Part shown: piece by piece, positions 8,196-17,351 of the stretch
Layout of the letters: every line of letters begins with the position of its first letter
How positions within the stretch are numbered: position 1 is the stretch's first letter
DNA from: Shinella zoogloeoides
GTDB lineage: Bacteria > Pseudomonadota > Alphaproteobacteria > Rhizobiales > Rhizobiaceae
NCBI RefSeq assembly: GCF_022682305.1
Contig: NZ_CP093528.1
Span: forward strand, 2,059,501-2,123,500
Length of the DNA stretch: 64,000 nucleotides
Direction: 5' to 3'
The notes under the pieces: generated by a model
Told to the model about the DNA's origin: nothing
The model's database searches: none
The model's input: the letters and a program-made list of their open reading frames with translations, nothing else
Program-made: the position numbers and the translations under genes

Positions 8196-9203
8196 TCAGC
8201 CCATCACCTCGCCGAGCGCCGCGGCCAGCCGCGCGTCGGACGCCACATCCGGCGCAAGGCCGAAGCGCAGCCAGCGGGGATTATAGTCGAAGGGCCGCAC
8301 CAGAATGCGGTGGCGGCAAAGGCCCTCGTGGATGGCCGCCGCCTCGGCGTGGTCGACCAGCGAGAACAGGCCGGTGCCGCCGGCAACCGCGAGGCCCGTA
8401 GCCGCGAGCGCCATGTCGAGCGCGGCCTTGCGCTGCGCGATATCACGGCGGATGCCCGACGTATCGGAGGCCATGAGGGTCGTCGCCATGGTCAGAGCGG
8501 GGCCGGAGACGGCCCAGGGACCCAGCCCGTCCTCGATGCGGTCCAGCACGGCCGTTTCGCCGATGACGAAGCCGAGCCGCAGGCCCGCAAGACCGAAGAA
8601 CTTGCCGAAGGAGCGGAAGACCATGAGGCCGGGCATGCCGTCGCCGGCAAGAGGCGCGATGCAGGCTTCCGGGCGCATGTCGCCGAAGGCCTCGTCGACA
8701 ACGAGGAGGCCGCCGGCCGCCGCAACGCGGGCGTGGAGAGTAAGTAGTGTCTCGCGCGGGAAAAGGCGGCCGTCCGGATTGTTCGGGTTGACGACGACGA
8801 CGAGGCCGTGGGCGTCCGTCACGGCATCGAGGCTCCCGACGCAATCGACCGCCACGCCGGCATTGCCGAGCACGCGGGCATATTCGCCGTAAGTGGGGAC
8901 AAGCACCGCGGCGCGGCGACCGGTGGCGACCAGACGCGGCAGGAGCTGGATGACCGACTGCGTGCCGGGAACGGGCAATGGCTGCGCCCTCGCCGCGCCG
9001 TAATAGCGGGCGGCGGCGTCGCGGGCCGCGTCCTGCCGATGACGGTCCGGCAGACGGTGCCAGGCGGCGATATCGACCGGGGGAAGAGCGACCGGATTGG
9101 GATTGATGCCGGTGGACAGGTCCAGCCAGTCCTCCGGCCGGCCGCCGAAACGCGCGGCGGCGGCGGCGATGCCGCCGCCATGGGTGATGCGCGGCGCGCT
9201 CAT
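8196..9203 (-). CDS. cobC: PLP-dependent CobC (threonine-phosphate decarboxylase-like)
   Basis: Fold-type I aminotransferase-like protein of 335 residues, which in aerobic producers is needed for making or attaching the aminopropanol arm (CobC/CobD step). It has the N-terminal HGGG and DLSTGINP motifs typical of CobC, NPNNPDGR, and FGKFFGLAGLRLG with the PLP lysine in SFGKFF. The start at 9203 overlaps the cobB stop as ATGA, which rules out the longer upstream reading. Ends three bases before cobD. Confidence 0.93.
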   Translation of the reverse strand: MSAPRITHGGGIAAAAARFGGRPEDWLDLSTGINPNPVALPPVDIAAWHRLPDRHRQDAARDAAARYYGAARAQPLPVPGTQSVIQLLPRLVATGRRAAVLVPTYGEYARVLGNAGVAVDCVGSLDAVTDAHGLVVVVNPNNPDGRLFPRETLLTLHARVAAAGGLLVVDEAFGDMRPEACIAPLAGDGMPGLMVFRSFGKFFGLAGLRLGFVIGETAVLDRIEDGLGPWAVSGPALTMATTLMASDTSGIRRDIAQRKAALDMALAATGLAVAGGTGLFSLVDHAEAAAIHEGLCRHRILVRPFDYNPRWLRFGLAPDVASDARLAAALGEVMG

Positions 9204-10507
9204 GCGGCCTCCGGCGCAAGGTCGATCAGGTGCATGTAGGAGCCGCTGACGGTGTCGCGGCGAAGGCCGGCATGGCCGAGGTCCTCGCCCATCGCATCCG
9301 TGACGGCGAAAAGCCGGTCGGCCGCCCCCTCGTGCACGACGGTCGAATAGTGGAATTCGTGCGCGGTCATCGGCGCGGCAAAACCGGAGCCGGCCAGCGG
9401 CACGACACGGCGATAGCCGAGATGGCGGCGACGCTCGGCAAAGCTGGTGACGAGCGGCAACAGGCCGAGCATGCCATGGCGGGTTCCGTCCGCCGCAACC
9501 AGCGCTTCCCCCAGAACCATATAGCCTCCGCATTCGCCGTAGATGCGCGCGCTCCGGCGCGCCGCTTCCTGCATGCCTTGGCGGAAACGGCCGGCATCGG
9601 CAAGGGTCGCGGCATGGAGTTCCGGATAGCCGCCGGGCATGTAGACGGCGTCGGCGTCGGCGGACGGCGGCTCATCGGCGAGCGGCGAGAAGAAGGAAAG
9701 GCTCGCCCCGGCTCCGCGCCAGCCGGAAAGCAGATGCTCATAGCTGAAGGCGAAAGCCCGGTCGCGGGCGATGGCGATCCTCTGCCCGAGCGGCGGCAGG
9801 CACGAGGCGGCCGGCGCGAAAGGCTGCGCCGCGCGCGTTTGCGCCACGGCGACGAGGCGTTCGAGCGCGCAGTTCCTCGACACTATCTCCGCCGCATGGG
9901 CGATGAAGGACGCCAGCGCGCCATGTTCCCCGGCCTGCACGAGACCGAGATGGCGTTCCGGCAGGCCAAGCGCCGGATCGGCCCGCAGAACGCCGAAAAT
10001 CTCGATGCCGCTCGCCTCCAGCGCCCCGCGCAGCATCGCCTCGTGGCGGGCGCTGCCGACCTTGTTGAGGATGACGCCCGCCACATGCACGTCGTCGCGG
10101 AAATCCATGTACCCCTTCACCATCGCGGCGACGGACTGTGACAGGCGGCTGCAATCGACGACAAGCACGACCGGCAGGCCGAGCGTCACGGCAAGGTCGG
10201 CCGGCGCGCCGCTGCCGTCAGCCGCGCCGTCGAAAAGCCCCATCATGGCCTCGACCAGCAGGAAATCCCCCTCTCCGGCCTGCATGGCGGCATTGGCGCG
10301 GATCAGTTCGGGGCGCATCGCCCAGGGGTCGTAGTTGAGGCAGGGCTTTCCGCTGGCGGCGGCGTGGAAGGCCGGGTCGATATAATCCGGCCCCGCCTTG
10401 CCCGAGACGAGGCGCACGCCGGCATCGCGGAGCGCCCGGGCAAGGCCGAGCGTCACCGTCGTCTTGCCGGAGCCGGATGCGGGCGCGGCGATGAGCAGGC
10501 CGCTCAT
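9200..10507 (-). CDS. cobB: cobyrinic acid a,c-diamide synthase
   Basis: A 435-residue two-domain amidotransferase. The N-terminal P-loop ATPase has ASGSGKTTV and GPDYIDPAFH; the C-terminal glutamine amidotransferase-like domain has YGECGGYM with the nucleophile Cys. It amidates side chains a and c of the (hydrogeno)byrinic ring using glutamine and ATP. It overlaps both neighbours by four bases (cobA upstream, cobC downstream), so translation is probably coupled through the operon. Confidence 0.94.
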   Translation of the reverse strand: MSGLLIAAPASGSGKTTVTLGLARALRDAGVRLVSGKAGPDYIDPAFHAAASGKPCLNYDPWAMRPELIRANAAMQAGEGDFLLVEAMMGLFDGAADGSGAPADLAVTLGLPVVLVVDCSRLSQSVAAMVKGYMDFRDDVHVAGVILNKVGSARHEAMLRGALEASGIEIFGVLRADPALGLPERHLGLVQAGEHGALASFIAHAAEIVSRNCALERLVAVAQTRAAQPFAPAASCLPPLGQRIAIARDRAFAFSYEHLLSGWRGAGASLSFFSPLADEPPSADADAVYMPGGYPELHAATLADAGRFRQGMQEAARRSARIYGECGGYMVLGEALVAADGTRHGMLGLLPLVTSFAERRRHLGYRRVVPLAGSGFAAPMTAHEFHYSTVVHEGAADRLFAVTDAMGEDLGHAGLRRDTVSGSYMHLIDLAPEAA

Positions 10508-11346
10508 GCCGGGTCCTTCAGCTCGCGCGAGCCGAAGGGATCGGCGGAAAGCCTGCGGCCCCCCGTCAGCGCGCCGAGCCAGTCGAGCGAGACGCGAAGC
10601 CGCACGACCTCGCCGACGACAACGATGGCGGGCGGCTCGATCCCGGCCGCCTCGGCATCCGCCTGTGCCTGGGCAAGCGTCGTTTCCAGCACCGCCTGTT
10701 CGCTGGTCGCGGCATTGCAGACGAAGGCGACCGGCTCGTCCGGCGAGCGGCCGCCGGCAATGAGATTGGCCGCGATCTGGCCGATATGCTTCATCGCCAT
10801 ATACATCACGATGACGGGCGAGCCCTTGGCGATGCCTTCCCAGTTGATGCGATCCGGCACGAGGCCGGAAGAGTCGTGGCCCGTGAGAAAGGTGACGGCG
10901 TGATTGACCTCACGATGCGTCACCGGAATGCCGGCATAGGCCAGCCCGCCGATCCCCGCCGTGATGCCCGGCACGATGCGGAAGGGAATGCCATGCTCGA
11001 CCAGTGTCAGCGCCTCCTCCCCGCCGCGCCCGAAGACGAAGGGATCGCCACCCTTGAGCCGCAGCACGCGATGGCCGGTGCGCGCCAGCTCGACCAGCCG
11101 CAGCGAGATATCCCGCTGCTTGTGCGACGGCTTGCCGCCGCGCTTGCCGGCGAATTCCAGCACCGCGCCGGGACGGGCGAGCGACAGGCATTCGGCGTTG
11201 ACCAGCGCGTCATGCACGATGACATCGGCCTGTTGCAACGCATTGGCGGCATGCAGCGTCAGGAGGCCCGGATCGCCGGGTCCGGCGCCAACGAGCCAGA
11301 CAGTGCCTTTTTCCATCGGCGGGAGGGCGGAGAACAGGCCGTGCAT
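10504..11346 (-). CDS. cobA: uroporphyrinogen-III C-methyltransferase
   Basis: SAM-dependent methyltransferase of 280 residues making precorrin-2, the branch-point step into cobalamin. Signature blocks: VGAGPGDPGLLTL at the N-terminus and RLKGGDPFVFGRGGEE in the middle. The start at 11346 is chosen because the cobE stop and this ATG share one base (TGATG). An internal ATG ten codons later (MEKGTVWLVGAGPG) would give the more usual N-terminus and cannot be excluded. No fused CysG oxidase domain is present. Confidence 0.94.
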   Translation of the reverse strand: MHGLFSALPPMEKGTVWLVGAGPGDPGLLTLHAANALQQADVIVHDALVNAECLSLARPGAVLEFAGKRGGKPSHKQRDISLRLVELARTGHRVLRLKGGDPFVFGRGGEEALTLVEHGIPFRIVPGITAGIGGLAYAGIPVTHREVNHAVTFLTGHDSSGLVPDRINWEGIAKGSPVIVMYMAMKHIGQIAANLIAGGRSPDEPVAFVCNAATSEQAVLETTLAQAQADAEAAGIEPPAIVVVGEVVRLRVSLDWLGALTGGRRLSADPFGSRELKDPA

Positions 11347-11825
11347 CAGGCACACTCCCGGCTTGAATCAGAATGCGAAGAAGCGGAATCGACCGCGCAG
11401 GAAACAGCGTCAAATGCCTGAAAAGACTCGGCAACCGCCGCTGTGGCATGGGCGGATTTCGTCTTGCCGACGATCAGGCGCCCGCCCGCGCCGGCCTGCG
11501 CCAGCGCCGCCGCCTCGGCAACACCGTGGCAGCCGGCATGGGCGAAGACGATAGCGGACGGATTGGCAAGACGCGGCGTCTCGGCTTCGAGCCGGTCGGC
11601 CGGGAAGGTCACGAGCGGCGCGGAAAAATGCTTCGCCACGGCATGCATGGCCGGCTCCCCGGCGCGCGCGTCCAGCGTGGCGACGAAGGCGACATCCCCG
11701 GGCTGGGCGACGACGGAGACGGCGAGCGCGACGAGTTCGGCGGGCGGCGTGCCGCGTTCGCAGCCAAGGCCGAGAACGAGCGGGCGTCGTGGAGTGTCGG
11801 GTGATGGGGCCTCGGTGCACGTCAT
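11346..11825 (-). CDS. cobE: cobalamin biosynthesis protein CobE (CbiG C-terminal type)
   Basis: A 159-residue protein of the CobE/CbiG_C family. The LGLGCERGTPPAEL block near the N-terminus and the FPADRLE and GKTKSAHATAAVAES blocks are recognisable. In aerobic producers it is required around the ring-contraction/precorrin steps, with a poorly defined biochemical role. ATG at 11825 overlaps the stop of a small upstream reading frame (ATGA) and the CobE stop overlaps cobA. It is the first well-supported gene of the cobEABCD run. Confidence 0.88.
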   Translation of the reverse strand: MTCTEAPSPDTPRRPLVLGLGCERGTPPAELVALAVSVVAQPGDVAFVATLDARAGEPAMHAVAKHFSAPLVTFPADRLEAETPRLANPSAIVFAHAGCHGVAEAAALAQAGAGGRLIVGKTKSAHATAAVAESFQAFDAVSCAVDSASSHSDSSRECA

Positions 11826-12007
11826 GGGCGGTTTCTCGCAAATTCCACGCGAAAGGCCCGGCCCTGCCGTTTCCGACGGTCCCGGATGAGGCCCCTCTGG
11901 GTCAGCCGCACCGGACACCGCTCGGCCCGCCTGGCGGGCACCGTCGCTACTTCCTTAGTATCGAAGGGCGGCAGGCCGGTCAAACCGGATTGCGGCACGC
12001 AGGACAC
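11822..12007 (-). CDS. possible small leader ORF upstream of cobE
   Basis: A 61-codon frame starting at GTG 12007 and ending in an ATGA overlap with cobE. It is Arg-rich and has no recognised domain. Its early residues SGLTGLP match SGMTGLP in the small ORF before cobP, and the underlying DNA is nearly identical over 21 bases. The overlap with cobE favours translation, but the ribosome site is weak and the rest of the sequence looks non-conserved in style. It may be a leader peptide, or only a carrier of the shared DNA motif. Confidence 0.35.
   Translation of the reverse strand: MSCVPQSGLTGLPPFDTKEVATVPARRAERCPVRLTQRGLIRDRRKRQGRAFRVEFARNRP
11969..11989. repeat. copy 1 of a cob-associated 21-bp motif with CCGGT-N3-ACCGG dyad
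   Basis: Reads CGGCAGgCCGGTCAaACCGGA; the second copy at 18991-19011 differs at only two positions. Each contains the dyad CCGGT-N3-ACCGG. Both copies lie upstream of a minus-strand cob operon (about 145 bases before cobE here). It could be a protein-binding site, or it could reflect the shared peptide TGLP. Confidence 0.55.
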
Positions 12008-12089
12008 AGGATGCGGCAGGCCTTGCTTTTGACGCGCAGTCTGACAGAAGTGCGCCCATTGCCTTCCTCTCGCTCTCCCGAGTTCCGCC

Positions 12090-12875
12090 GTGGCCGATAT
12101 CGCCCTTCACATCCTCGTCTTCCTGTTCATCGCCGCCTTCATCGCTGGTTTCATCGATTCCATCGCGGGCGGCGGCGGCATGATCACCATTCCCGCCATG
12201 CTGCTCGCCGGCATTCCGCCGCTGCACACGCTCGGCACCAACAAGCTGCAATCCCTGTTCGGCGCAGGTTCGGCGACGATCGCCTATGCACGCGCGGGCC
12301 ATGTGCAGCTTCGCGAGCAATTGCCGATGGCCGCGCTTTCGGCGCTCGGCGGGGCCTTGGGCGCCTTGCTGGCGACGGTGGTCCCGGGCGACGTGCTGAA
12401 AACCTTCATGCCCTTCCTGCTGGTGGCCATCGCCGTCTATTTCGGGCTGAAGCCGAATATCGGCGACGTCGACAGGCACCGGCGCATGAGCGTCTTCCTC
12501 TTCACCTTCACCATCGTGCCGCTGATCGGCTTTTACGACGGCGTCTTCGGTCCAGGCACCGGCTCGTTCTTCATGCTGGCCTTCGTCACGCTCGCCGGTT
12601 TCGGCGTGCTGAAGGCGACGGCGCATACCAAGCTGCTGAACTTCGGCTCCAATGTCGGCGCCTTCGCCGTCTTCGTCTCCTACGGCGTCGTCCTGTGGAA
12701 GGTCGGCCTCGTCATGGGGGCCGGGCAGTTCCTCGGCGCGCAGGCCGGCTCGCGCGTGGCGATGAAGGCAGGCGTCAAGATCATCAAGCCGCTGCTCGTC
12801 TTCACCTCCATCGCGCTCGCCATCCGCCTGATGGCCGATCCGAGCCATCCGATCCGGGTCTGGCTCGGCTGGTAG
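12090..12875 (+). CDS. TauE/SafE (TSUP) family membrane permease
   Basis: A 261-residue integral membrane protein of the TSUP family, with the N-terminal half motif GFIDSIAGGGGMI and its counterpart GFYDGVFGPGTGSF in the second half, and about eight hydrophobic segments. TSUP proteins export sulfite or organosulfonates or carry other small anions; some sit in B12 clusters and are suggested to handle cobalt, but nothing here proves a substrate. GTG start. It is the only plus-strand gene among the cob genes and converges with cobO, 13 bases apart. Confidence 0.85.
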   Translation: MADIALHILVFLFIAAFIAGFIDSIAGGGGMITIPAMLLAGIPPLHTLGTNKLQSLFGAGSATIAYARAGHVQLREQLPMAALSALGGALGALLATVVPGDVLKTFMPFLLVAIAVYFGLKPNIGDVDRHRRMSVFLFTFTIVPLIGFYDGVFGPGTGSFFMLAFVTLAGFGVLKATAHTKLLNFGSNVGAFAVFVSYGVVLWKVGLVMGAGQFLGAQAGSRVAMKAGVKIIKPLLVFTSIALAIRLMADPSHPIRVWLGW

Positions 12876-12888
12876 GGCTGCGTAGCCC

Positions 12889-13530
12889 TCAGTATTCCAC
12901 GCCCTGCTGCGCCTTGATGCCCGAGCGGAACGGATGCTTCAAAAGCTCCATCTCGGTCGCGAGGTCGGCGATCTCGATCAGTTCCTCCTTGGCGTTGCGG
13001 CCCGTCAGCACGACATGGGTCATGTAGGGCTTCTCGGTCTTCAGGAAGTCGATGACCTCGTTGACGTCGATATAGTCGTAGCGCAGCGCGATATTGATCT
13101 CGTCGAGCAGCACCATGGAGTTGCGCTCGTCGCGGATGAGATCCTTGGCCTTTTCCCAGGCCTTCTGCGCCATCGCCACGTCGCGGGCGCGGTCCTGGGT
13201 TTCCCAGGTGAAGCCCTCTCCGAGCGTGAAGAACTGGCAGAGATCGGAGAAATGCGCCTCGATGAGATCGCGCTCGCCCGTCACCATCGCCCCCTTGATG
13301 AACTGCACGACGGCGCAGGGCTTCTTGTGGGCGATGTGGCGGAAGATCATGCCGAAACCGGCGGTCGACTTGCCCTTGCCCTTGCCGGTATGGACGATGA
13401 CAAGACCCTTCTCGTCCGTCTTCGTCGCCATGATCTTCTCGCGCGCCTGCTTTTTCTTCGCCATCTTCTCCGAATGGCGGGCAAGCTCGGCTTCGCTCAT
13501 GCCGGCGGTTTCGTCGTGGTTGTCGCTCAT
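12889..13530 (-). CDS. cobO: cob(I)yrinic acid a,c-diamide adenosyltransferase (CobO)
   Basis: A 213-residue CobA/CobO-type adenosyltransferase that puts the 5'-deoxyadenosyl ligand on cobalt using ATP. The P-loop is GKGKGKST (49-56), followed by QFIKG and LLDEIN blocks. The first 35 residues are charged (Lys, Glu) and probably disordered. It starts 17 bases after cobN and is the last gene of the riboswitch-controlled cobP-W-N-O operon. Confidence 0.94.
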   Translation of the reverse strand: MSDNHDETAGMSEAELARHSEKMAKKKQAREKIMATKTDEKGLVIVHTGKGKGKSTAGFGMIFRHIAHKKPCAVVQFIKGAMVTGERDLIEAHFSDLCQFFTLGEGFTWETQDRARDVAMAQKAWEKAKDLIRDERNSMVLLDEINIALRYDYIDVNEVIDFLKTEKPYMTHVVLTGRNAKEELIEIADLATEMELLKHPFRSGIKAQQGVEY

Positions 13531-13547
13531 CTGTCTTCCCTTCCCTC

Positions 13548-16500
13548 TCAGGACGCCCTGCGGGCGCCCAGCATATCCAGTTCGAAGCGCGCCGAATTGG
13601 AGCGCGGCGTCCACAGGCCCCGGTCTATCGCCTCGGCGAAGCGCGCCGCCATCTCGGCAAGCGCCGCCGAGTTCTTGCCGGCGAGAAATTCGCGCACGCG
13701 CTCGTCCAGCACATAGGCCTGGTAGGCGGCCTCGAAATGATGGTCCTTCACCGCGCCCGTGGTGGCAGCGAAGGCGAACATGAAATCGACCGTCGCGGCG
13801 ATCTCGAAGGCGCCCTTGTAGCCGTGGCGCATGACGCCGTCGATCCATTTGGGATTGACGACACGGGCGCGCACGACACGGCCGATCTCGTCCTCCAGCG
13901 TGCGCACGACGGGCTTTTCCGGCCGTGACAGGTCGTTGTGGTAGATGACCGGCTGCCTGCCGGAAAGGTGCTCGGCGGCGGCGGCCATGCCGCCCTCGAA
14001 CTGGTAATATTCGTCGCTGTCGAGCAGGTCGTGCTCGCGGCTGTCCTGGTTCTGGATGACGGCCTGAAGGCTCCTCATGCGCGCCTCCAGCCGTTCGCGC
14101 ATCGGCACGCCTTCTCCGTCCGCGTCGTAGGCATGCGCGCCCCAGGCAAGCCAGGCCTTGGCGAAGTCATCCCGCGTGCTCCACAGTCCCTCGTCCATCA
14201 TCGTCTGGAGGCCCGCGCCATAGCCGCCGGATTTTGCGCCGAAGATGCGGAAGCCGGCCTCTTTCGCCGCCTCGTCCCTGGAAACGCCCTGCGCCGCCAG
14301 CGCCGCCGCCTCGGCACGCATGCGCGCGGCGATGGGATTGTCCGCATCGTCCTCGTCCAGCGCCCCGACGGCGCGCACGGCGCGGTCGAAGAGCGCGATC
14401 TGTTCCGGGAAGGCGTCGCGGAAGAAGCCGGAAATCCTGAGCGTCACGTCGACGCGCGGATGGCGGAGCATGGCGGGCGGGATGATCTCGAAGCCGGTGA
14501 CCCGGCGGGACGCCATGTCCCAGGTCGGTTTGACGCCGATCAGCGCCATGGCCTGCGCGATGTCGTCGCCACCGGTGCGCATGTTGGAGGTGCCCCAGGC
14601 GGTGATGCCGAAGGAGGTCGGCCACTCGCCATGGTCCTGCGCATAGCGGGTGACGATGAGTTCGGCGGATTTCCTGCCGAGTTCCCAGGCGGCGGGCGTC
14701 GGCACGGCGCGGCTGTCGACGGAATAGAAGTTGCGCCCCGTCGGCAGCACGTCCGGCCGCCCGCGCGTCGGCGCGCCGGAGGGGCCGGGTTCGACGAAAC
14801 GCCCGTCGAGACCGCGCATCAGCGCCGAAATCTCGGCCGGCCCGCAGGCGGCGATGGCCGGGCGGATGGTCGTGTCGATGGTGTCGAGGACAGCGCGCGT
14901 GGCCTGCCAGCCCTCCGGGCACGGCAAGGAGCCATCCACCAGTCCGGCGGCCAGAAGTTCGATGCGCTCCACCGTGTCGCCGTTGCTGCGCCAGGGGGCG
15001 TCGGACTGAGACGCGAGGATGTGCGGGCGCGGACCGGTCCATGGGTCGGAGGCGATGCAGTCGAGAGGGTCGAAGTCGGAGCCATCCAGCATATCCGCAG
15101 CAAGCGCCCGCTGAAGGCTCGCCTCTCCCCCTTCGCCAAGGCCGCGCGGGACGCGGGCCAGCGCCAGTGTCAGGTCGGTGAGCAGCCGTCCCTCCGGCGA
15201 GAGGCCGAAGACGTGCAGGCCATCGCGGATCTGCATTTCCTTGAGATCGCAGAGATACGCATCGAGCTTCTGCAGCGCCGCCTCCTCGCCATCGGACCGG
15301 GCGATGCCGGCGTCGCGGTCGAGGCCGATGTCGCGCACCAGATCGAGAATCTGCTTCGACAGCAGCCTGATGCGCCGGGGATCGCCGCCGGAGGCGTCGT
15401 AATATTCATCGACCAGCGCCTCGAGGTCCTTGAGCGGGCCGTAGGTCTCGGCGCGGGTCAGCGGCGGCGTCAGGTGATCGATGATGACGGCGGCGGAGCG
15501 CCGCTTGGCCTGCGTGCCCTCGCCGGGATCGTTGACAATGAAGGGATAGAGATGCGGCACCGGGCCGAGAACGGCTTCGGGATAGCAGGTTTCCGACAGC
15601 GCCAGCGCCTTGCCCGGCAGCCATTCGAGATTGCCGTGCTTGCCCATATGCACGATGGCGTGCGCGCCGTAGTCACGGCGCAGGAAGGCGTAGAAGGCGA
15701 GATAGCCGTGCGGCGGCACGAGGTCCGGCGAATGGTAGGTATCCTTCGGATCGATATTGTAGCCGCGCGCCGGCTGGATGCCGACCAGCGTCTCGCCGAA
15801 ACGGGTAAGCGGCAGGGCGAAGACATCGCCGGCGACGAAGGGATCGTCTTCCGGATCGCCCCAGCGATCCGTCATTTCCTGCTGAATCGCCTTGGGAAGC
15901 GAGGCGAAGAAAGCCTTGTAATCGCTCAGCGAAAACGTCTCCCGGATCTCCCGTCCATCACGCGCGGCATTGGTCGGGCCGGCCATGAGATGGGCGATCA
16001 GCGCATCGCCGTCCCCGGGCAGATCGGAAACCGCATAGCCCTCCGCCGCCATGGCGCGCAGCACTTCCATCGTCCCGGCAGGCGTATCGAGGCCGACGCC
16101 GTTGCCGAGGCGGCCGTCGCGGTTCGGATAATTCGCCATGACGAGCGCGATGCGGCGCTCCTGCGGCTTCGCCCGCCGAAGCCGCGCCCAGCCGGCGGCG
16201 AGCTGCGCGGCGAAGCGGATGCGGTCCTCGACGGGATCGAGGCTGACGATGTTGGTCTCGACCCGCTCGTCATAGCGCGCGGCCGCCTTGAAGGAGACGG
16301 CGCGGGAGAGCACGCGGCCGTCGACCTCCGGCAGCGAGACGTTCATGCCGAGGTCGCGCGCCGTCAGCCCTTGCCCCGACGCCTCCCAGGCCTCGCGCGA
16401 GGAACCGGAGAAGATGACCTGCAGGACTGGCGCTCCCCTCTCGTCCAGCACCGTGGGCTTTCGGCCCGCACCCGGCGCGGAGACGGCGAAGCTGGTGGCG

Positions 16501-17309
16501 TTGAGCACGATTTCCGGGCGGATATCCGCGAAGGCGGCGCGGACCGTCTCGATGGAGACGGCCTCCTTGAGGCTGGAGACGAAGAGCGGTAGAGTACGGA
16601 CGCCTTCCGCAGCCAGCGCCTCGATGAGCATCTCGACGGGACGTGTCTCGCCGCTCTGGACATAGGCGCGGTAGAAGCAGACCGCGGCCGTCGGGGGTTC
16701 GAATCCCTCCCCCGTGACCGCCTGCGCAGCCATGCTCCGCCATGCCGCAATATCCACGACGCCCTGCCCCGGCCACCAGATACCCGCCTTTTCCAGCGGC
16801 ATCGCCGGTTCGGGTTTCCGCCCGCCGAAGACGAGCGCATCCGCATAGGCCAGGAAGCGATCCGCATTCTCCGCACCGCCCTCGTTGAGATAGGCCCAGA
16901 GATTCCGGCGGTCCGCATCCTCGATGCGGTTGAAGGGAACCAGCCCCTCGTCCGGCCGGTCGTCGCCGGGCAGCGCGACGAGCGTGATTCCATTGGCGAC
17001 GGCCGTCGCCAGGAGAGCCTCCAGCACGTAGCGGAAATAGCTGGCGCCGCCGAGGGCGCGGATGACGATGAGTTTCGCATGCCGGGCCGTGCGCTCGATA
17101 TAGGTATCGACCGACATGGGATGTGACAGCGTGGCGAGGCTGGCGAGGCGCAGGCGCGTCCCGCCGCCCCGCGCGCGATGGGCGGCGGCGACGGCGGCCA
17201 GTTCCGTATCGGCGGCGGAGAGGAAAAGGATGTCGCCCGGCGTCTGGCCGAGATCGATGGCCTCCCTGCCATCCGCGATGGTGCCCTTCTGGGCTAGCAG
17301 AAGGTGCAT
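13548..17309 (-). CDS. cobN: aerobic cobaltochelatase subunit CobN
   Basis: Large chelatase subunit of 1253 residues, normal for the family, which inserts Co2+ into hydrogenobyrinic acid a,c-diamide with CobS and CobT (not in this window). Conserved blocks include HMGKHGNLEWLPGK, YPFIVNDPGEGTQAKRR and WGTSNMRTGGDDIAQ. It lies between cobW and cobO in the order seen in other rhizobia. Presence of this ATP-dependent chelatase marks the aerobic, late-cobalt pathway. The start at 17309 gives the expected N-terminus MHLLLAQ. Confidence 0.95.
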   Translation of the reverse strand: MHLLLAQKGTIADGREAIDLGQTPGDILFLSAADTELAAVAAAHRARGGGTRLRLASLATLSHPMSVDTYIERTARHAKLIVIRALGGASYFRYVLEALLATAVANGITLVALPGDDRPDEGLVPFNRIEDADRRNLWAYLNEGGAENADRFLAYADALVFGGRKPEPAMPLEKAGIWWPGQGVVDIAAWRSMAAQAVTGEGFEPPTAAVCFYRAYVQSGETRPVEMLIEALAAEGVRTLPLFVSSLKEAVSIETVRAAFADIRPEIVLNATSFAVSAPGAGRKPTVLDERGAPVLQVIFSGSSREAWEASGQGLTARDLGMNVSLPEVDGRVLSRAVSFKAAARYDERVETNIVSLDPVEDRIRFAAQLAAGWARLRRAKPQERRIALVMANYPNRDGRLGNGVGLDTPAGTMEVLRAMAAEGYAVSDLPGDGDALIAHLMAGPTNAARDGREIRETFSLSDYKAFFASLPKAIQQEMTDRWGDPEDDPFVAGDVFALPLTRFGETLVGIQPARGYNIDPKDTYHSPDLVPPHGYLAFYAFLRRDYGAHAIVHMGKHGNLEWLPGKALALSETCYPEAVLGPVPHLYPFIVNDPGEGTQAKRRSAAVIIDHLTPPLTRAETYGPLKDLEALVDEYYDASGGDPRRIRLLSKQILDLVRDIGLDRDAGIARSDGEEAALQKLDAYLCDLKEMQIRDGLHVFGLSPEGRLLTDLTLALARVPRGLGEGGEASLQRALAADMLDGSDFDPLDCIASDPWTGPRPHILASQSDAPWRSNGDTVERIELLAAGLVDGSLPCPEGWQATRAVLDTIDTTIRPAIAACGPAEISALMRGLDGRFVEPGPSGAPTRGRPDVLPTGRNFYSVDSRAVPTPAAWELGRKSAELIVTRYAQDHGEWPTSFGITAWGTSNMRTGGDDIAQAMALIGVKPTWDMASRRVTGFEIIPPAMLRHPRVDVTLRISGFFRDAFPEQIALFDRAVRAVGALDEDDADNPIAARMRAEAAALAAQGVSRDEAAKEAGFRIFGAKSGGYGAGLQTMMDEGLWSTRDDFAKAWLAWGAHAYDADGEGVPMRERLEARMRSLQAVIQNQDSREHDLLDSDEYYQFEGGMAAAAEHLSGRQPVIYHNDLSRPEKPVVRTLEDEIGRVVRARVVNPKWIDGVMRHGYKGAFEIAATVDFMFAFAATTGAVKDHHFEAAYQAYVLDERVREFLAGKNSAALAEMAARFAEAIDRGLWTPRSNSARFELDMLGARRAS

Positions 17310-17351
17310 GATGCGCCTCCCGTCATATACCGCCGCCGCCCCATATCGAAA

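Noticed and set aside
11826..12089. Second cobalamin riboswitch upstream of cobE
   Set aside because: GACCGGCCTGCC resembles part of a B12 box, but the CACTG, GGGAAGG and full GAGCCAGGAGACCTGCC elements are missing.
13938..16592. 884-codon open frame on the plus strand opposite cobN
   Set aside because: An antisense shadow caused by high G+C at third positions; Arg/Ala/Gly-heavy and without domains, while the minus strand is a complete CobN.
16690..16720. tRNA T-arm-like string GGGGGTTCGAATCCCTCCC
   Set aside because: It lies within the conserved cobN coding sequence; no acceptor stem, D-arm or anticodon arm can be folded around it.
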